A stretch of DNA of 64,000 nucleotides from Fusicatenibacter saccharivorans. Lineage in GTDB: Bacteria; Bacillota; Clostridia; Lachnospirales; Lachnospiraceae. Position numbers and translations under genes: made by a program. The stretch is from contig NZ_JAQEGR010000009.1 in assembly GCF_027667425.1 (NCBI RefSeq), positions 62,001 through 126,000 of the forward strand. The letters are read 5' to 3'. This document shows, piece after piece, positions 1 to 8,928 of this stretch (the first letter of the stretch is position 1; every line of letters starts with the position of its first letter). The notes below the pieces were generated by a model. That model ran no database searches. It had not been told where the DNA came from and worked only from the letters and a program-made list of their open reading frames with translations.

Positions 1-1
1 C

Positions 2-730
2 CGTGATCTGGTGGAGACAGTCGAGAAACGTTTCGAGGGAAAGAAAGTTCCAAAGACCGTTATGATCAACAACTGGATTGATGAGAATGAGATATATCCG
101 CTGGATGAAAACAATGAGAGAGTTGTTGCTTTCAAGAAGAAGTATGGTCTTGATGGCAAATTTGTCATCATGTACTCTGGCAATATTGGTTTGTACTATG
201 ACCTTGAGAATTTGATTAAGGTTGTGGAGAAAATCAAGGCTGGAACGAGGACGGCAGATGGTCGGGAGGTCGTATTCGCATTTGTTGGTGCAGGCTCCGT
301 GCTGGACAAGTTGGTGCTCTATGTAAAGCAGCATCACATGGACAATGTGGTTTTCATTCCGTACCAAGATAAGGCTGACCTGATTTATAGCTTGAACGCT
401 GGTGACGTTCACTGGTGTGTGAATGCGAAAGGCATTAAAGGTGTGAGCTGCCCATCGAAGGCATACGGAATAATGGCCGCTTCGAAACCCATTTTAGGGG
501 TCCTAGAGTCTGGCTCAGAGGTTCGTTGCCTGATTGAAGATACACATGGTGGTCTCTGCTGTGAGCCGGGTGAGTATGACAAGGTGGAGGAGAATATCCG
601 CTGGTTTATTGAGAATGCTGGAAACAGTGAGTTGAAGGCAATGGGAGCCAGAGGACGTGAGAATCTGGAGAAGAATCTTACCAGAAATGTGTCGGTGAGA
701 AAGTACGCAGAAGAGATTCTGAAGCTGTAA
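2..730 (+). CDS. Glycosyltransferase family 4 protein, C-terminal part (left-truncated)
   Basis: The reading frame is open to the left edge, so the start lies outside the window; the visible part is about 242 residues. It corresponds to the nucleotide-sugar-binding second Rossmann domain of a GT-B enzyme of the WbuB/WcaI kind. It shows the SGNIGLYYDLENL opening strand, a VGAGS turn, and a FIPY...LIYSLNAGDV segment before the donor-site region near CPSKAYGIMA. It would add a sugar to a lipid-linked repeat unit at the cytoplasmic membrane. An acyltransferase follows after 14 bases, so the two are probably cotranscribed. Base composition here is more GC-rich than in the glycosyltransferases from 1,395 onward. 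The donor and acceptor sugars cannot be read from the sequence. Confidence 0.85.
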   Translation, partial: RDLVETVEKRFEGKKVPKTVMINNWIDENEIYPLDENNERVVAFKKKYGLDGKFVIMYSGNIGLYYDLENLIKVVEKIKAGTRTADGREVVFAFVGAGSVLDKLVLYVKQHHMDNVVFIPYQDKADLIYSLNAGDVHWCVNAKGIKGVSCPSKAYGIMAASKPILGVLESGSEVRCLIEDTHGGLCCEPGEYDKVEENIRWFIENAGNSELKAMGARGRENLEKNLTRNVSVRKYAEEILKL

Positions 731-744
731 AGGAGGCGAGAGGT

Positions 745-1317
745 ATGAACAGTAACTGGTTTAAGCTGGTTATGAAGATGGCGAAAGTTGAATATGGGAA
801 AAACCTCTTGCTGAAGGGTGTGCCGATCATCTTCAACAAGGACGGTGCCAAGCTAAAGATTGGTGAGAACGTCACAATCAAGAGTAGCTTTCTGAGTAAT
901 TTAGTTGGACTTTACAGCCGGACAATCATTGTCACTCGTGCTCCGGGAGCAGAGATTGAAATTGGAGACAATGTCGGGATAAGTGGAGCAACGATTTACG
1001 CCCGGAAAAAGATCACGATTGGTGAAAACACTTGCATTGGTGGAAACTGCAAGATTCTGGACAATGACTTTCATCCGATAGAGGTAGAGGCTAGAAACAA
1101 GCTCCTGCGAGATGAAAACGGCGGCGATAGCAATCTGGTGCCGAGCAGAGAAATTATGATTGGCAAGAACTGCTTTATCGGATGCAACAGCATAATCCTG
1201 AAAGGCACAGTGCTGGGGGATGGCTGTGTTGTCGGTGCCGGTGCAGTTGTGTGCGGTAAGTTTGAGGATAATTGTGTGATTGCTGGAAACCCGGCAAGGA
1301 TTATTAAGAAGTTATAA
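745..1317 (+). CDS. Hexapeptide-repeat (left-handed beta-helix) acyltransferase
   Basis: This is a 190-residue protein built from hexapeptide-like repeats (IGENVTI, IGDNVGI, IGENTCI, IGKNCFI) typical of WbbJ/NodL/CysE-type O-acyltransferases. The segment DNDFHPIE at about residue 110 carries the histidine expected for acetyl-CoA-dependent transfer. A good ribosome site (AGGAGG) precedes the ATG. It probably O-acetylates a sugar of the capsular repeat unit in the cytoplasm. It is the last gene with the GC-richer composition on the left side of the locus; a 77-base gap separates it from the AT-rich block. The acceptor is unknown. Confidence 0.85.
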   Translation: MNSNWFKLVMKMAKVEYGKNLLLKGVPIIFNKDGAKLKIGENVTIKSSFLSNLVGLYSRTIIVTRAPGAEIEIGDNVGISGATIYARKKITIGENTCIGGNCKILDNDFHPIEVEARNKLLRDENGGDSNLVPSREIMIGKNCFIGCNSIILKGTVLGDGCVVGAGAVVCGKFEDNCVIAGNPARIIKKL

Positions 1318-1394
1318 AATATCTTGGAAAATCTACAGAGATCAACCATGATGAAACCTCAGTATTGATTTGAGAGAAAGGCCTTTGGGAAAGT

Positions 1395-2453
1395 ATGAAT
1401 AAAATAGCAATTGTAGGTTTTCATAATTTGCATCTGATGCAATTTCTATATAAATATACTGATATTTTTGACAAAAATAATATTCCATATGACGTATTAT
1501 ACTGGGACCGAGATATGGATTCCAATATTAAATGTAAAACATTTAAGGGTAATAGCATTTCATATCGTTATAAAATGAGCAACTATCAGCCCAAGGCGAA
1601 AAAAATTCACGGCTTTGTTGGGTGCATGCGGTATTTTTGCAAGATAATTAAAAAGAACAAGTATGATCATATTATTTTATTGACAACGCAAACAGCATTA
1701 CCTTTATATATGCTGAGTGGAATCGTCAGAAAATCAAAATTTGTTTTTGATTATCGAGATTTGACATATGAAAAAAATAGCATTTGCAGAAAAATTATAA
1801 AAGGTATTATTGAAAAATCTGAATTTACAGCTATTTCCTCGATGGGATTTAAAAAGGTTCTTGGTGAGAGCAATAAATTTGTAATGTCTCACAATGTAAG
1901 CAATTTAAAAATGGAATGCTTACCTAAGAAAAGTAGTAGGAACCTCAGAGTCGTTTTTTGGGGAATGATACGGCAAATCGAATGGAATAAAAAAATTTGT
2001 GATTTATTTGGAAATGTACCTGGTATAGAACTACGCTATTGTGGGGAAGGCAATACAGAAGAACTCAAACAATATTGTGAGAAGTATCATAATATTGTTT
2101 TCACAGGTAGATATACAGTTGACCAAATTCCCTTTTTTGTAGAACAAACAGATGTATTACTCAATCTTTATGAGAATGATGAGCAGCAGAAACTGGCAAT
2201 GACAGTCAAACTTTATGATGGGATTCGCTATGGCTTGCCGATGCTGATATCAAAAGGATCTTATATGGGAGAGCTGATGCAGACCAATGATTTCGTTTAT
2301 GTCACAGATGTAGATGAATTTGATATTGAGGCATTTAAGAGCTGGTATCAAAGCTTGAATAAAGAGTGCTATCCATATTCAAGCGAATATCTTAAAATTC
2401 AAAAAGATGATGAGCGATTTGAAAGTAGATTGCTTGCTTTTGCAAAGGAATAA
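1395..2453 (+). CDS. Glycosyltransferase (GT-B fold, GT4-like)
   Basis: A 352-residue protein with an N-terminal acceptor domain and a C-terminal donor domain. The latter shows RVVFWGMIRQIEWNKKI, LRYCGEGNTEEL, NIVFTGRYTVDQIPFF and a conserved-looking VKLYDGIRYGLPML donor loop. The similarity to GT4 is moderate and the EX7E motif is weak, so the family call is provisional. It opens the AT-rich block and lies 4 bases before the next gene. Expected role: assembly of the lipid-linked capsule or exopolysaccharide repeat at the membrane. Confidence 0.75.
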   Translation: MNKIAIVGFHNLHLMQFLYKYTDIFDKNNIPYDVLYWDRDMDSNIKCKTFKGNSISYRYKMSNYQPKAKKIHGFVGCMRYFCKIIKKNKYDHIILLTTQTALPLYMLSGIVRKSKFVFDYRDLTYEKNSICRKIIKGIIEKSEFTAISSMGFKKVLGESNKFVMSHNVSNLKMECLPKKSSRNLRVVFWGMIRQIEWNKKICDLFGNVPGIELRYCGEGNTEELKQYCEKYHNIVFTGRYTVDQIPFFVEQTDVLLNLYENDEQQKLAMTVKLYDGIRYGLPMLISKGSYMGELMQTNDFVYVTDVDEFDIEAFKSWYQSLNKECYPYSSEYLKIQKDDERFESRLLAFAKE

Positions 2454-2456
2454 AAA

Positions 2457-3746
2457 ATGCATATTGGAATTTATATAAATAATGAAAATATATCAAGTGT
2501 TGATTGTAAGAATTTATTGGCGGGAAATCCGGGAATAGGCGGAACGGAATATTGTGTTTTGCTGTTAGCCCAAGTATATAAAATGTATTATTCAAATAAT
2601 AAGGTTACATTATTTGTGGCTAAACAAGGTATCCTGCCTGAAGTTGATAACTATGTAGTTGTTAATGGTATTGATGACTTACCAGCAAAGGCCCAAAAAG
2701 AGGACGTTGATGTCCTTGTTGTTAGTGCAGTTTATAATGGTATTCCGCTTCCACAGAGCTTTTTCGATGATATAAGTGCGAAAAAGATTAAAACAATTCT
2801 GTGGGGGCATAACTTTTATTTGAACGATTTCTGTAATAAAATTTGCAAATGCGAATATGCAAAGGCTAATGTATTTGTTGGAAGGCAGCAATATGATCGT
2901 TATATTGATCACGCTGTTATTAATAAGTCTACATACATATATAATATGTATCCGGAAACGGACGAATTGCACCGAGATAAGATACAAAACCATGCGGTTA
3001 CCTATATTGGTTCATTAGTTCCGACAAAAGGGTTCCATGTACTTGCTGCTGTTTGGAAAACTATTCTAAAAGAAGTTCCAGACGCAGCGCTTAATGTTGT
3101 AGGAAATGGAAAGTTATATGGCCGAAATTCAAAGTTGGGAAAATACAATATTGCAGAAGATTCTTATGAGAAACAGTTTATGTCTGGCTTAACGGACGAT
3201 GAAGGAAATATTTTGCCGTCTGTACATTTTTGGGGCGTTCTTGGAGTCGAAAAGAATGATGTGATTCGTAATACTTGTGTAGGTGTCGTTAATCCTACGG
3301 GAAGAACTGAGACATTTGGAATTAGTGCACTCGATTTTGAAAGCATGAGTGTGCCAGTGGTTACCATTGCAAAAGGTGGATTTTTAGATACTGTTTTGAA
3401 TGAAGAAACCGGACTGCTTTATGGACATACAGATGATTTTGCAAAAGACATTATAATGCTATTGAAGAACGATAAACTTAATGAGCAATACGGGAGAGAC
3501 GGCGTTCAGCTATGCAAAAAATTCACGCCAGATAAGATAATCAAGGAATGGAATCGCTTATTTTTGAAAGTTCTGAACGATGAAAAAATGGAATACATAG
3601 AACCTGATAGTTTTATGGAAACAAATCTAAAAAAATATCGATGCCTTAATCGGAAAATCAAAAATGCCATTGGGGTAGAATATCCGATATCTGTAATTGG
3701 CGCGGAAAGCTTTGCAAGAAATGTTTTGCGGAGGATGGGGAAATGA
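2457..3746 (+). CDS. Glycosyltransferase family 4 protein
   Basis: A 429-residue GT-B enzyme. The N-terminal part contains GGTEYCVLLLAQ, and the C-terminal donor domain starts at YIGSLVPTKGFHVL and continues with VVGNGKLYG and VHFWGVLG. The EX7E-type signature lies around ETFGISALDFESMSVP, and GLLY closes the domain. It overlaps the following GT2 gene by 4 bases, a sign of translational coupling. It probably transfers a hexose or similar sugar to the growing repeat unit. The specificity cannot be stated. Confidence 0.85.
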   Translation: MHIGIYINNENISSVDCKNLLAGNPGIGGTEYCVLLLAQVYKMYYSNNKVTLFVAKQGILPEVDNYVVVNGIDDLPAKAQKEDVDVLVVSAVYNGIPLPQSFFDDISAKKIKTILWGHNFYLNDFCNKICKCEYAKANVFVGRQQYDRYIDHAVINKSTYIYNMYPETDELHRDKIQNHAVTYIGSLVPTKGFHVLAAVWKTILKEVPDAALNVVGNGKLYGRNSKLGKYNIAEDSYEKQFMSGLTDDEGNILPSVHFWGVLGVEKNDVIRNTCVGVVNPTGRTETFGISALDFESMSVPVVTIAKGGFLDTVLNEETGLLYGHTDDFAKDIIMLLKNDKLNEQYGRDGVQLCKKFTPDKIIKEWNRLFLKVLNDEKMEYIEPDSFMETNLKKYRCLNRKIKNAIGVEYPISVIGAESFARNVLRRMGK

Positions 3747-4528
3747 TTAAATTTAGTATCATAACAGTGTGCCTAAACGCTGGAAATGATTTATTGGAAA
3801 CTGTTGAGAGTACATTGAAACAGTCATATAGTGAGTTTGAAATCATTGTAAAAGATGGCTTTTCAAAGGATGAATCGATTTGCAAGTTACCACAAGATAA
3901 AAGAATTCATCTTGTACAAAAAAAAGACACCGGCATATATGATGCAATGAATCAGGGAATTGAAGTTGCACAAGGGGATTATATGATCTTTATGAATGCC
4001 GGTGATAAGTTTTATGATTCCGAGGTTCTTAAGCGTATTGCCGATGGAATTGAGGAGACATCGGGGGATTTGTATTATGGAAGATGCTATAATCAAATAT
4101 TAGATGTGGTAGATCCCGCTCCCAAAAAGCTGACGAAATATTTTTGCTATAGATCAATGATTTGTCACCAAGCGACAATTTATAAAACTAGTATGCTGAA
4201 AAAACGTGGGTATGATGTTTCATACACGGTAAGTGCGGACAGAGAACGAATGTTATATGCTGTTATAAAGGAAAAAGCCAGATGTGTTTACCTTCCGGTT
4301 GTTGTTGTTGCTTTTCAAGGCGGAGGATTTTGTACAACGGACAAGGCAAAGAGACTGTTGGCAAATGAGAAAGAAAGACTGACAAAAACATATTTTTCAG
4401 CAGCAGAGCGTTTGAAATATGGAATCCAGCACAAGTTGACTTTTCCCGCCCTTAGAAAAAAAGTATTGAATAATGAGTCTGCTGTGCGTATATATCGAAA
4501 ATTTATCAGCAAAATTTATGGAAATTGA
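3743..4528 (+). CDS. Glycosyltransferase family 2 protein (WcaA/WfgS-like)
   Basis: A 261-residue GT-A enzyme. The N-terminus SIITVCLNAGNDL, the VKDGFSKDES loop and KDTGIYDAMNQGI followed by GDYMIFMNAGD match the short GT2 group with an NAGD motif at the metal site. The start ATG overlaps the stop of the previous gene in an ATGA arrangement. It would act on the cytoplasmic face of the membrane in repeat-unit synthesis. The 9-base gap to the next reading frame indicates one operon. Confidence 0.87.
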   Translation: MIKFSIITVCLNAGNDLLETVESTLKQSYSEFEIIVKDGFSKDESICKLPQDKRIHLVQKKDTGIYDAMNQGIEVAQGDYMIFMNAGDKFYDSEVLKRIADGIEETSGDLYYGRCYNQILDVVDPAPKKLTKYFCYRSMICHQATIYKTSMLKKRGYDVSYTVSADRERMLYAVIKEKARCVYLPVVVVAFQGGGFCTTDKAKRLLANEKERLTKTYFSAAERLKYGIQHKLTFPALRKKVLNNESAVRIYRKFISKIYGN

Positions 4529-4537
4529 GGAAAATTT

Positions 4538-5559
4538 ATGGGGGTTATTATTATAAATCAAGGCTGGACTGATAACTTAGGAGATGTAGCAATTGGAAAG
4601 ACGTTAAAGAAAGAACTGAAAGACTTTCACCCACTTGAGTTGCAGTTTGCTCCAATTATGGCAAAACCAGCACAGACTACTGCCTCAAAAATCCTTGAAC
4701 TGATTAAACTTGACTGTAGATATAGAAGGTGGATAAAGAAGTAGCTAAATGAGATTAGTGAACCTATTAGCGCGGCTATTATTGGAGGCGGAGAGCTTTT
4801 AGCTACAAATATGAACTTTAATTCTGCTATGAAAATTTGGATAGAGCAGTTACATAAAAGAAAAATCCCTGTGTTCCTTTGGGGAATCGGGGGGGGTATA
4901 CGAACCCAATTTATCGCATGAGGTATAAATCAGCACTGGCAAAAGCCGATGAGATTTGCGTGAGGGATGCTTATTCAAAGCAGGTTGTAGAGAAATGTTA
5001 TGCCAGAACGCCTTTGAGTTATCCGGATGTTGTATTTTTGTATGGAAAAGAGAAAAAAACACACGATAAAAATAGTAAGGGAAAGAAAGTGTGTTGCAAT
5101 GTTTTATCGTACGATTATTACAAGAATGCAGGCGGCAGCAAATCGAAAGAAGAGTATTTTGATGAGTGGAAAGAAATTCTAGATTCCTATACTGATTCAG
5201 ATACTATTATTCTGTTTAGTTCAACTACAATAGAAGATAGAAAGACAACAGAAGAATTTTCAAAGAAATATGTCTGGCAGAAAAGTTGTGTATCTTTTCC
5301 TGATACTGTGGATGAGTATTGGAGCCAATTAGAAGATGTAGACTATGTCATTTCTGGAAGAATGCATGCTATGATTTTAGCAATGCAACAGGGATGCATT
5401 TGCGTGCCATATGAATGGAAAGATAAATTGGAAGTCTTCAAACGGGAGTATTGTGATTCTGGTATAGAGCTGGCAAAAGTTAGAAGAAATGTTGAACTTG
5501 GGTTCGCTGCGTTGAAGAAAGGCATAAGTGGATTAGAAGAAGATGAAAGGAAAGCATAA
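4538..5559 (+). pseudogene. Polysaccharide pyruvyl transferase family gene, broken by a stop codon and a frameshift
   Basis: The N-terminal piece begins IINQGWTDNLGDVAIGKTL, the NLGD motif of the family. It ends at an in-frame TAG (4742-4744), after which the same frame continues sensibly with AAIIGGGELL and IPVFLWGIGGG. At a run of eight G (4889-4896) the frame shifts; the rest (YTNPIYRMRYKSALAKADEI, CVRDAYS, VISGRMHAMILAM) is open to 5559. A ninth or only six G would restore the second frame, but the TAG would remain. Members of this family add ketal pyruvate or act in related polysaccharide modification. Two independent lesions argue for real loss of function. A second, intact family member lies at 7820. 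Confidence 0.85.
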
Positions 5560-6858
5560 ATGAATGTTGTGATTTTTAGTAATGCACCAATAAAAAGAAT
5601 AACGGATGCATTAAATTTACCGTTTTCGCCTAAGGAAGGTTGGGTAAGTGCAGCGATAGCGATGTTGCAAACTGTAGAATGCAATATATTCTATGTTTTT
5701 CCACAAAGAAAAACTAAAGAAGTTATAAAGGGAAAAATTGAAAATATTCAATATTATGGATACCCAAAGACAAAAAGATATGATTGGGAGTTTGAAGAAT
5801 CACACCAGCGTATCTTTGAAGAAATTTTAAATGAAATCCCACAAATTGATGTTATACACATAATGGGGACAGAGTATGGACACAGTTTGTCAGCAGTTTT
5901 GGCGGCAGAAAGCTGTGGCGAAATAAATAAAGTTGTTATTTCAATTCAGGGAATGGTATCTGTATATGCAGAACATACCTATGCAAATCTTCCCATTAGC
6001 GTTTTAAAGTCGTGGACCATTCGTGATATTATCCGCATGAATAATCCGATTAAAGCTAAACAAACGATGGAATTACGTGGAACATATGAGGTTCAGGCAA
6101 TCCAAAAAGTCCATCATATTATGGGAAGAACAGATTGGGATAGAGCTTGTACAATGGAGATTAATCCATCTGCGGAATACCACTTTTGCAATGAAACTCT
6201 TCGACCGGAGTTTTACGTAGGAGAATGGAATTATGAAAAATGCAGAAAGCATAGCATTTTCATGAGTCAAGGGTACAACAGTATTAAGGGAATGCATTAT
6301 ATGCTAGAAGCCTTAAATATAATTAAAAGATTCTATCCAGATGTGAAACTATATGTAACAGGGACAAGCCCACTGAGTAGAAATTGGATTGAAAAACAAA
6401 AAAGATCTGTATATGTTAATTATTTAGAGAAACTTATAAGACAGTATAGTCTGGAAAATAGCATTGTGTTTTTGGGAAGTTTAAATGCCGAAGAAATGAA
6501 GGAACAGTATTTATTGGCAAATGTATTTGCTTCTCCTTCATCAATTGAAAATTCCCCAAATTCTGTAGGGGAAGCAATGATTTTAGGAACTCCTGTTGTC
6601 AGTTCTGATGTTGGTGGAGTGAAAAACATGTTGACGCATAATGAAGAAGGGTTTTTGTACCAACATGACGCACCATATATGTTAGCTTTTTATGCGATGG
6701 AGCTATTTGAAAATAAGGAAAAATGTTTTGAATTTTCAAAAAATGCAAAACAACATGCAAAAACAACTCATGATGCGAATCAGAATCTGAGAGCTTTAAT
6801 CGATATTTATAGATCAATTGCGCAAAAAAATAGAGAGGTAGATAAGGATGGAAAATAA
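5560..6858 (+). CDS. Glycosyltransferase family 4 protein
   Basis: A 432-residue GT-B glycosyltransferase. The donor domain includes FMSQGYNSIKGMHYMLEAL, LYVTGTSPLS, IVFLGSLNAEEM and the signature SSIENSPNSVGEAMILGTPV with the two glutamates of the EX7E type, followed by SSDVGGVKNML. The ATG directly follows the stop codon of the broken pyruvyl transferase, and the 3-prime end overlaps the next gene by 11 bases. It most likely adds an internal sugar to the polysaccharide repeat. Confidence in the family is high, in the substrate nil. Confidence 0.9.
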   Translation: MNVVIFSNAPIKRITDALNLPFSPKEGWVSAAIAMLQTVECNIFYVFPQRKTKEVIKGKIENIQYYGYPKTKRYDWEFEESHQRIFEEILNEIPQIDVIHIMGTEYGHSLSAVLAAESCGEINKVVISIQGMVSVYAEHTYANLPISVLKSWTIRDIIRMNNPIKAKQTMELRGTYEVQAIQKVHHIMGRTDWDRACTMEINPSAEYHFCNETLRPEFYVGEWNYEKCRKHSIFMSQGYNSIKGMHYMLEALNIIKRFYPDVKLYVTGTSPLSRNWIEKQKRSVYVNYLEKLIRQYSLENSIVFLGSLNAEEMKEQYLLANVFASPSSIENSPNSVGEAMILGTPVVSSDVGGVKNMLTHNEEGFLYQHDAPYMLAFYAMELFENKEKCFEFSKNAKQHAKTTHDANQNLRALIDIYRSIAQKNREVDKDGK

Positions 6859-7798
6859 GCCGCTGATTAGCGTTATTGTTCCAGTATATAATGTACAGAA
6901 ATATGTTAGAAAGTCAGTTGAAAGTATTTTACAGCAGACTTATAAAAATCTTGAAATTATATTGGTGGATGATGGCTCGACGGATGAAAGTGGTAAGATT
7001 TGTGATATGTTAGCGCGCTCGGATAATCGAGTAACCGTTATACATAAGAAAAATGGTGGACTTTCTGATGCACGAAATGCCGGATTGGATAGAGCAACGG
7101 GTGAACTTATAGGTTTTGTTGACAGCGATGATTACATTGAAAAAAATATGTATGAGGTTCTTGAGGAAAGAATGCGCATAAACGAGGCGGATATTTCATG
7201 CTGCGGAAGGTACGTGGTTCAAGAAAGTGATGGCACAAAAACGCCATATTTTATCTTGGATAGAGAACAAATATTATCACCTTGTCAAGCGATAGGAAAA
7301 CTACTTGTATGGGATAGTTGTGATTCGGCAGCGTGGGATAAACTTTATAAGGTGAAACTGTTCAAAGGGCGTAGATATCCATTTGGGGTACTTCATGAAG
7401 ATTTGAACTTTACGTCTAAACTATTTAGTGAAAGTGATAAGATTGTTCTAACAGGAATGCCTTTATATAATTACTTGATTCGAGAAAATAGTATATGCAA
7501 TAAACCATTTACTACACAAAAGTTTGATATTTATGAACAGGCAAAATTGAATTGTCAGTTTGTTAGAGATACATACAAGGAACTTGAGGAAAAAGCAAAA
7601 TATTTTTTATTTAGGTGTACATGTACTTTATTGCGGAGCGCTTCAGATGCTGCACAGATAAGTGAAAAAGATTTAAAACGGGTAAAAGAACTAGCTCGTA
7701 CGCAGTTAAGTACAGCTATATTAAATAGATTTGTGCCATTGGGAGAAAGAAAATACTATTTTGAATTACTGTATAAGGTGTGTATAAAAAAGAAATAG
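6848..7798 (+). CDS. Glycosyltransferase family 2 protein
   Basis: A 316-residue GT-A enzyme with the classic N-terminus ISVIVPVYNVQKYV, the nucleotide-binding VDDGSTDES loop, NGGLSDARNAGL, and the DXD motif in GFVDSDDYI at about residue 97. These are hallmarks of the CpsI/EpsJ-like GT2 enzymes common in Gram-positive capsule loci. It starts inside the end of the preceding glycosyltransferase and is followed by the pyruvyl-transferase-family gene. It acts at the cytoplasmic face of the membrane. Confidence 0.92.
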   Translation: MENKPLISVIVPVYNVQKYVRKSVESILQQTYKNLEIILVDDGSTDESGKICDMLARSDNRVTVIHKKNGGLSDARNAGLDRATGELIGFVDSDDYIEKNMYEVLEERMRINEADISCCGRYVVQESDGTKTPYFILDREQILSPCQAIGKLLVWDSCDSAAWDKLYKVKLFKGRRYPFGVLHEDLNFTSKLFSESDKIVLTGMPLYNYLIRENSICNKPFTTQKFDIYEQAKLNCQFVRDTYKELEEKAKYFLFRCTCTLLRSASDAAQISEKDLKRVKELARTQLSTAILNRFVPLGERKYYFELLYKVCIKKK

Positions 7799-7819
7799 TT
7801 GTATGAAGAGGAGAAAATC

Positions 7820-8926
7820 ATGTTAGTAGGCATCCTTTCAATGCAAAGAATTGTGAATTATGGATCATTTATGCAAGCATATTCACTGAAAAAGATGGTT
7901 GAATCGTTAGGTCACAGAGTGGTTTTTGTTGACTATAAACCTAATGTCTTAATTGAAGATCGAAACGATAAAACAAAAAGACAAGAATTACTTTATCAGG
8001 AAATTAAAGATGGCATAAAATTCCACATCTTGAAAAAATATGGAGAACAGCAGAAAAAATTTATTGAATGTTATCCTATATTAGGAATTTCAAAGTTTAA
8101 AGCATACCATACGAAAGTTGATGTTCTTATAGTAGGAAGCGATGAGGTCTTTAACTGTACTCAAAGAAATCCTAAAGTTGGATTTGCTTTAGACTTTTTT
8201 GGTGAGAATAATAGAGCACGTAGACTAATAACATACGCGGCATCTTTTGGAAGTACAACTTATGAAAAACTTTGTTCTTATAAAGTTGACGCACAAATTA
8301 AAAAAGACTTGAAAATGTTTGATGCGATATCTGTAAGAGACAATAATTCATACAGTATAGTGGAAAAACTTTGTGGTGTAAAATCTAATATGAATCTTGA
8401 TCCTGTTTTAGTTTCAGGAATAGAAAATGAACCTTGGAAAGAAGCTAATATAGAGAACTATATTATTGTATACGGCTATGCGGGTCGTTTTGCGGAAGAG
8501 GAAAAGCAAGCGATAGTTGAGTTTGCACATAAAAATAAATTAAAAACCATATCTTTGTGCGATTATCAAGATTTTTGTGATCAACATATTGTATGTCGCC
8601 CAGATGAAATTTTGGGCTATTTTAAGAAAGCGAATTATATTGTGACAGATACATTTCATGGAACTATTTTTTCTGTCATTTTTCATAAACAGTTTGGAAC
8701 TTTTTGTAGATCAAAATCCAATACTGGGTCAACTAATCAAGAGAAACTCTTAGATTTACTGCATCGTTTACAATTAGAGAATCAATTAATAAAAGATGTA
8801 AGAAACCTTGAAACTGCTTTGACATCTGAAATTGATTACGAATCAGTGGATTTAATTCGCGAACAAGAAAAAGCTAAAAGCATAAACTATTTGCGTGCTA
8901 ACATATCAATTCCAAAAGAGAGGTAA
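7820..8926 (+). CDS. Polysaccharide pyruvyl transferase family protein
   Basis: A 368-residue protein. An upstream TTG at 7799 is possible, but ATG 7820 is chosen because GAAGAGGAG lies at the right distance before it. The N-terminus VGILSMQRIVNYGSFMQAY, the segment VDVLIVGSDEVFNC, the SVRDNNS region and DTFHGTIFSV near residue 280 are typical of PF04230 proteins. Family members transfer pyruvate from PEP to sugars or catalyse related modifications, and they often travel with Fe-S F420-hydrogenase-beta-like proteins such as the one at 12580. It is intact, unlike the paralogous reading frame at 4538. Confidence 0.82.
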   Translation: MLVGILSMQRIVNYGSFMQAYSLKKMVESLGHRVVFVDYKPNVLIEDRNDKTKRQELLYQEIKDGIKFHILKKYGEQQKKFIECYPILGISKFKAYHTKVDVLIVGSDEVFNCTQRNPKVGFALDFFGENNRARRLITYAASFGSTTYEKLCSYKVDAQIKKDLKMFDAISVRDNNSYSIVEKLCGVKSNMNLDPVLVSGIENEPWKEANIENYIIVYGYAGRFAEEEKQAIVEFAHKNKLKTISLCDYQDFCDQHIVCRPDEILGYFKKANYIVTDTFHGTIFSVIFHKQFGTFCRSKSNTGSTNQEKLLDLLHRLQLENQLIKDVRNLETALTSEIDYESVDLIREQEKAKSINYLRANISIPKER

Positions 8927-8928
8927 CG

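Noticed and set aside
7799..7819. TTG start for the pyruvyl-transferase-family gene directly after the preceding stop.
   Set aside because: The ribosome site GAAGAGGAG lies after this TTG and fits ATG 7820; the extra seven residues are not part of the family start.
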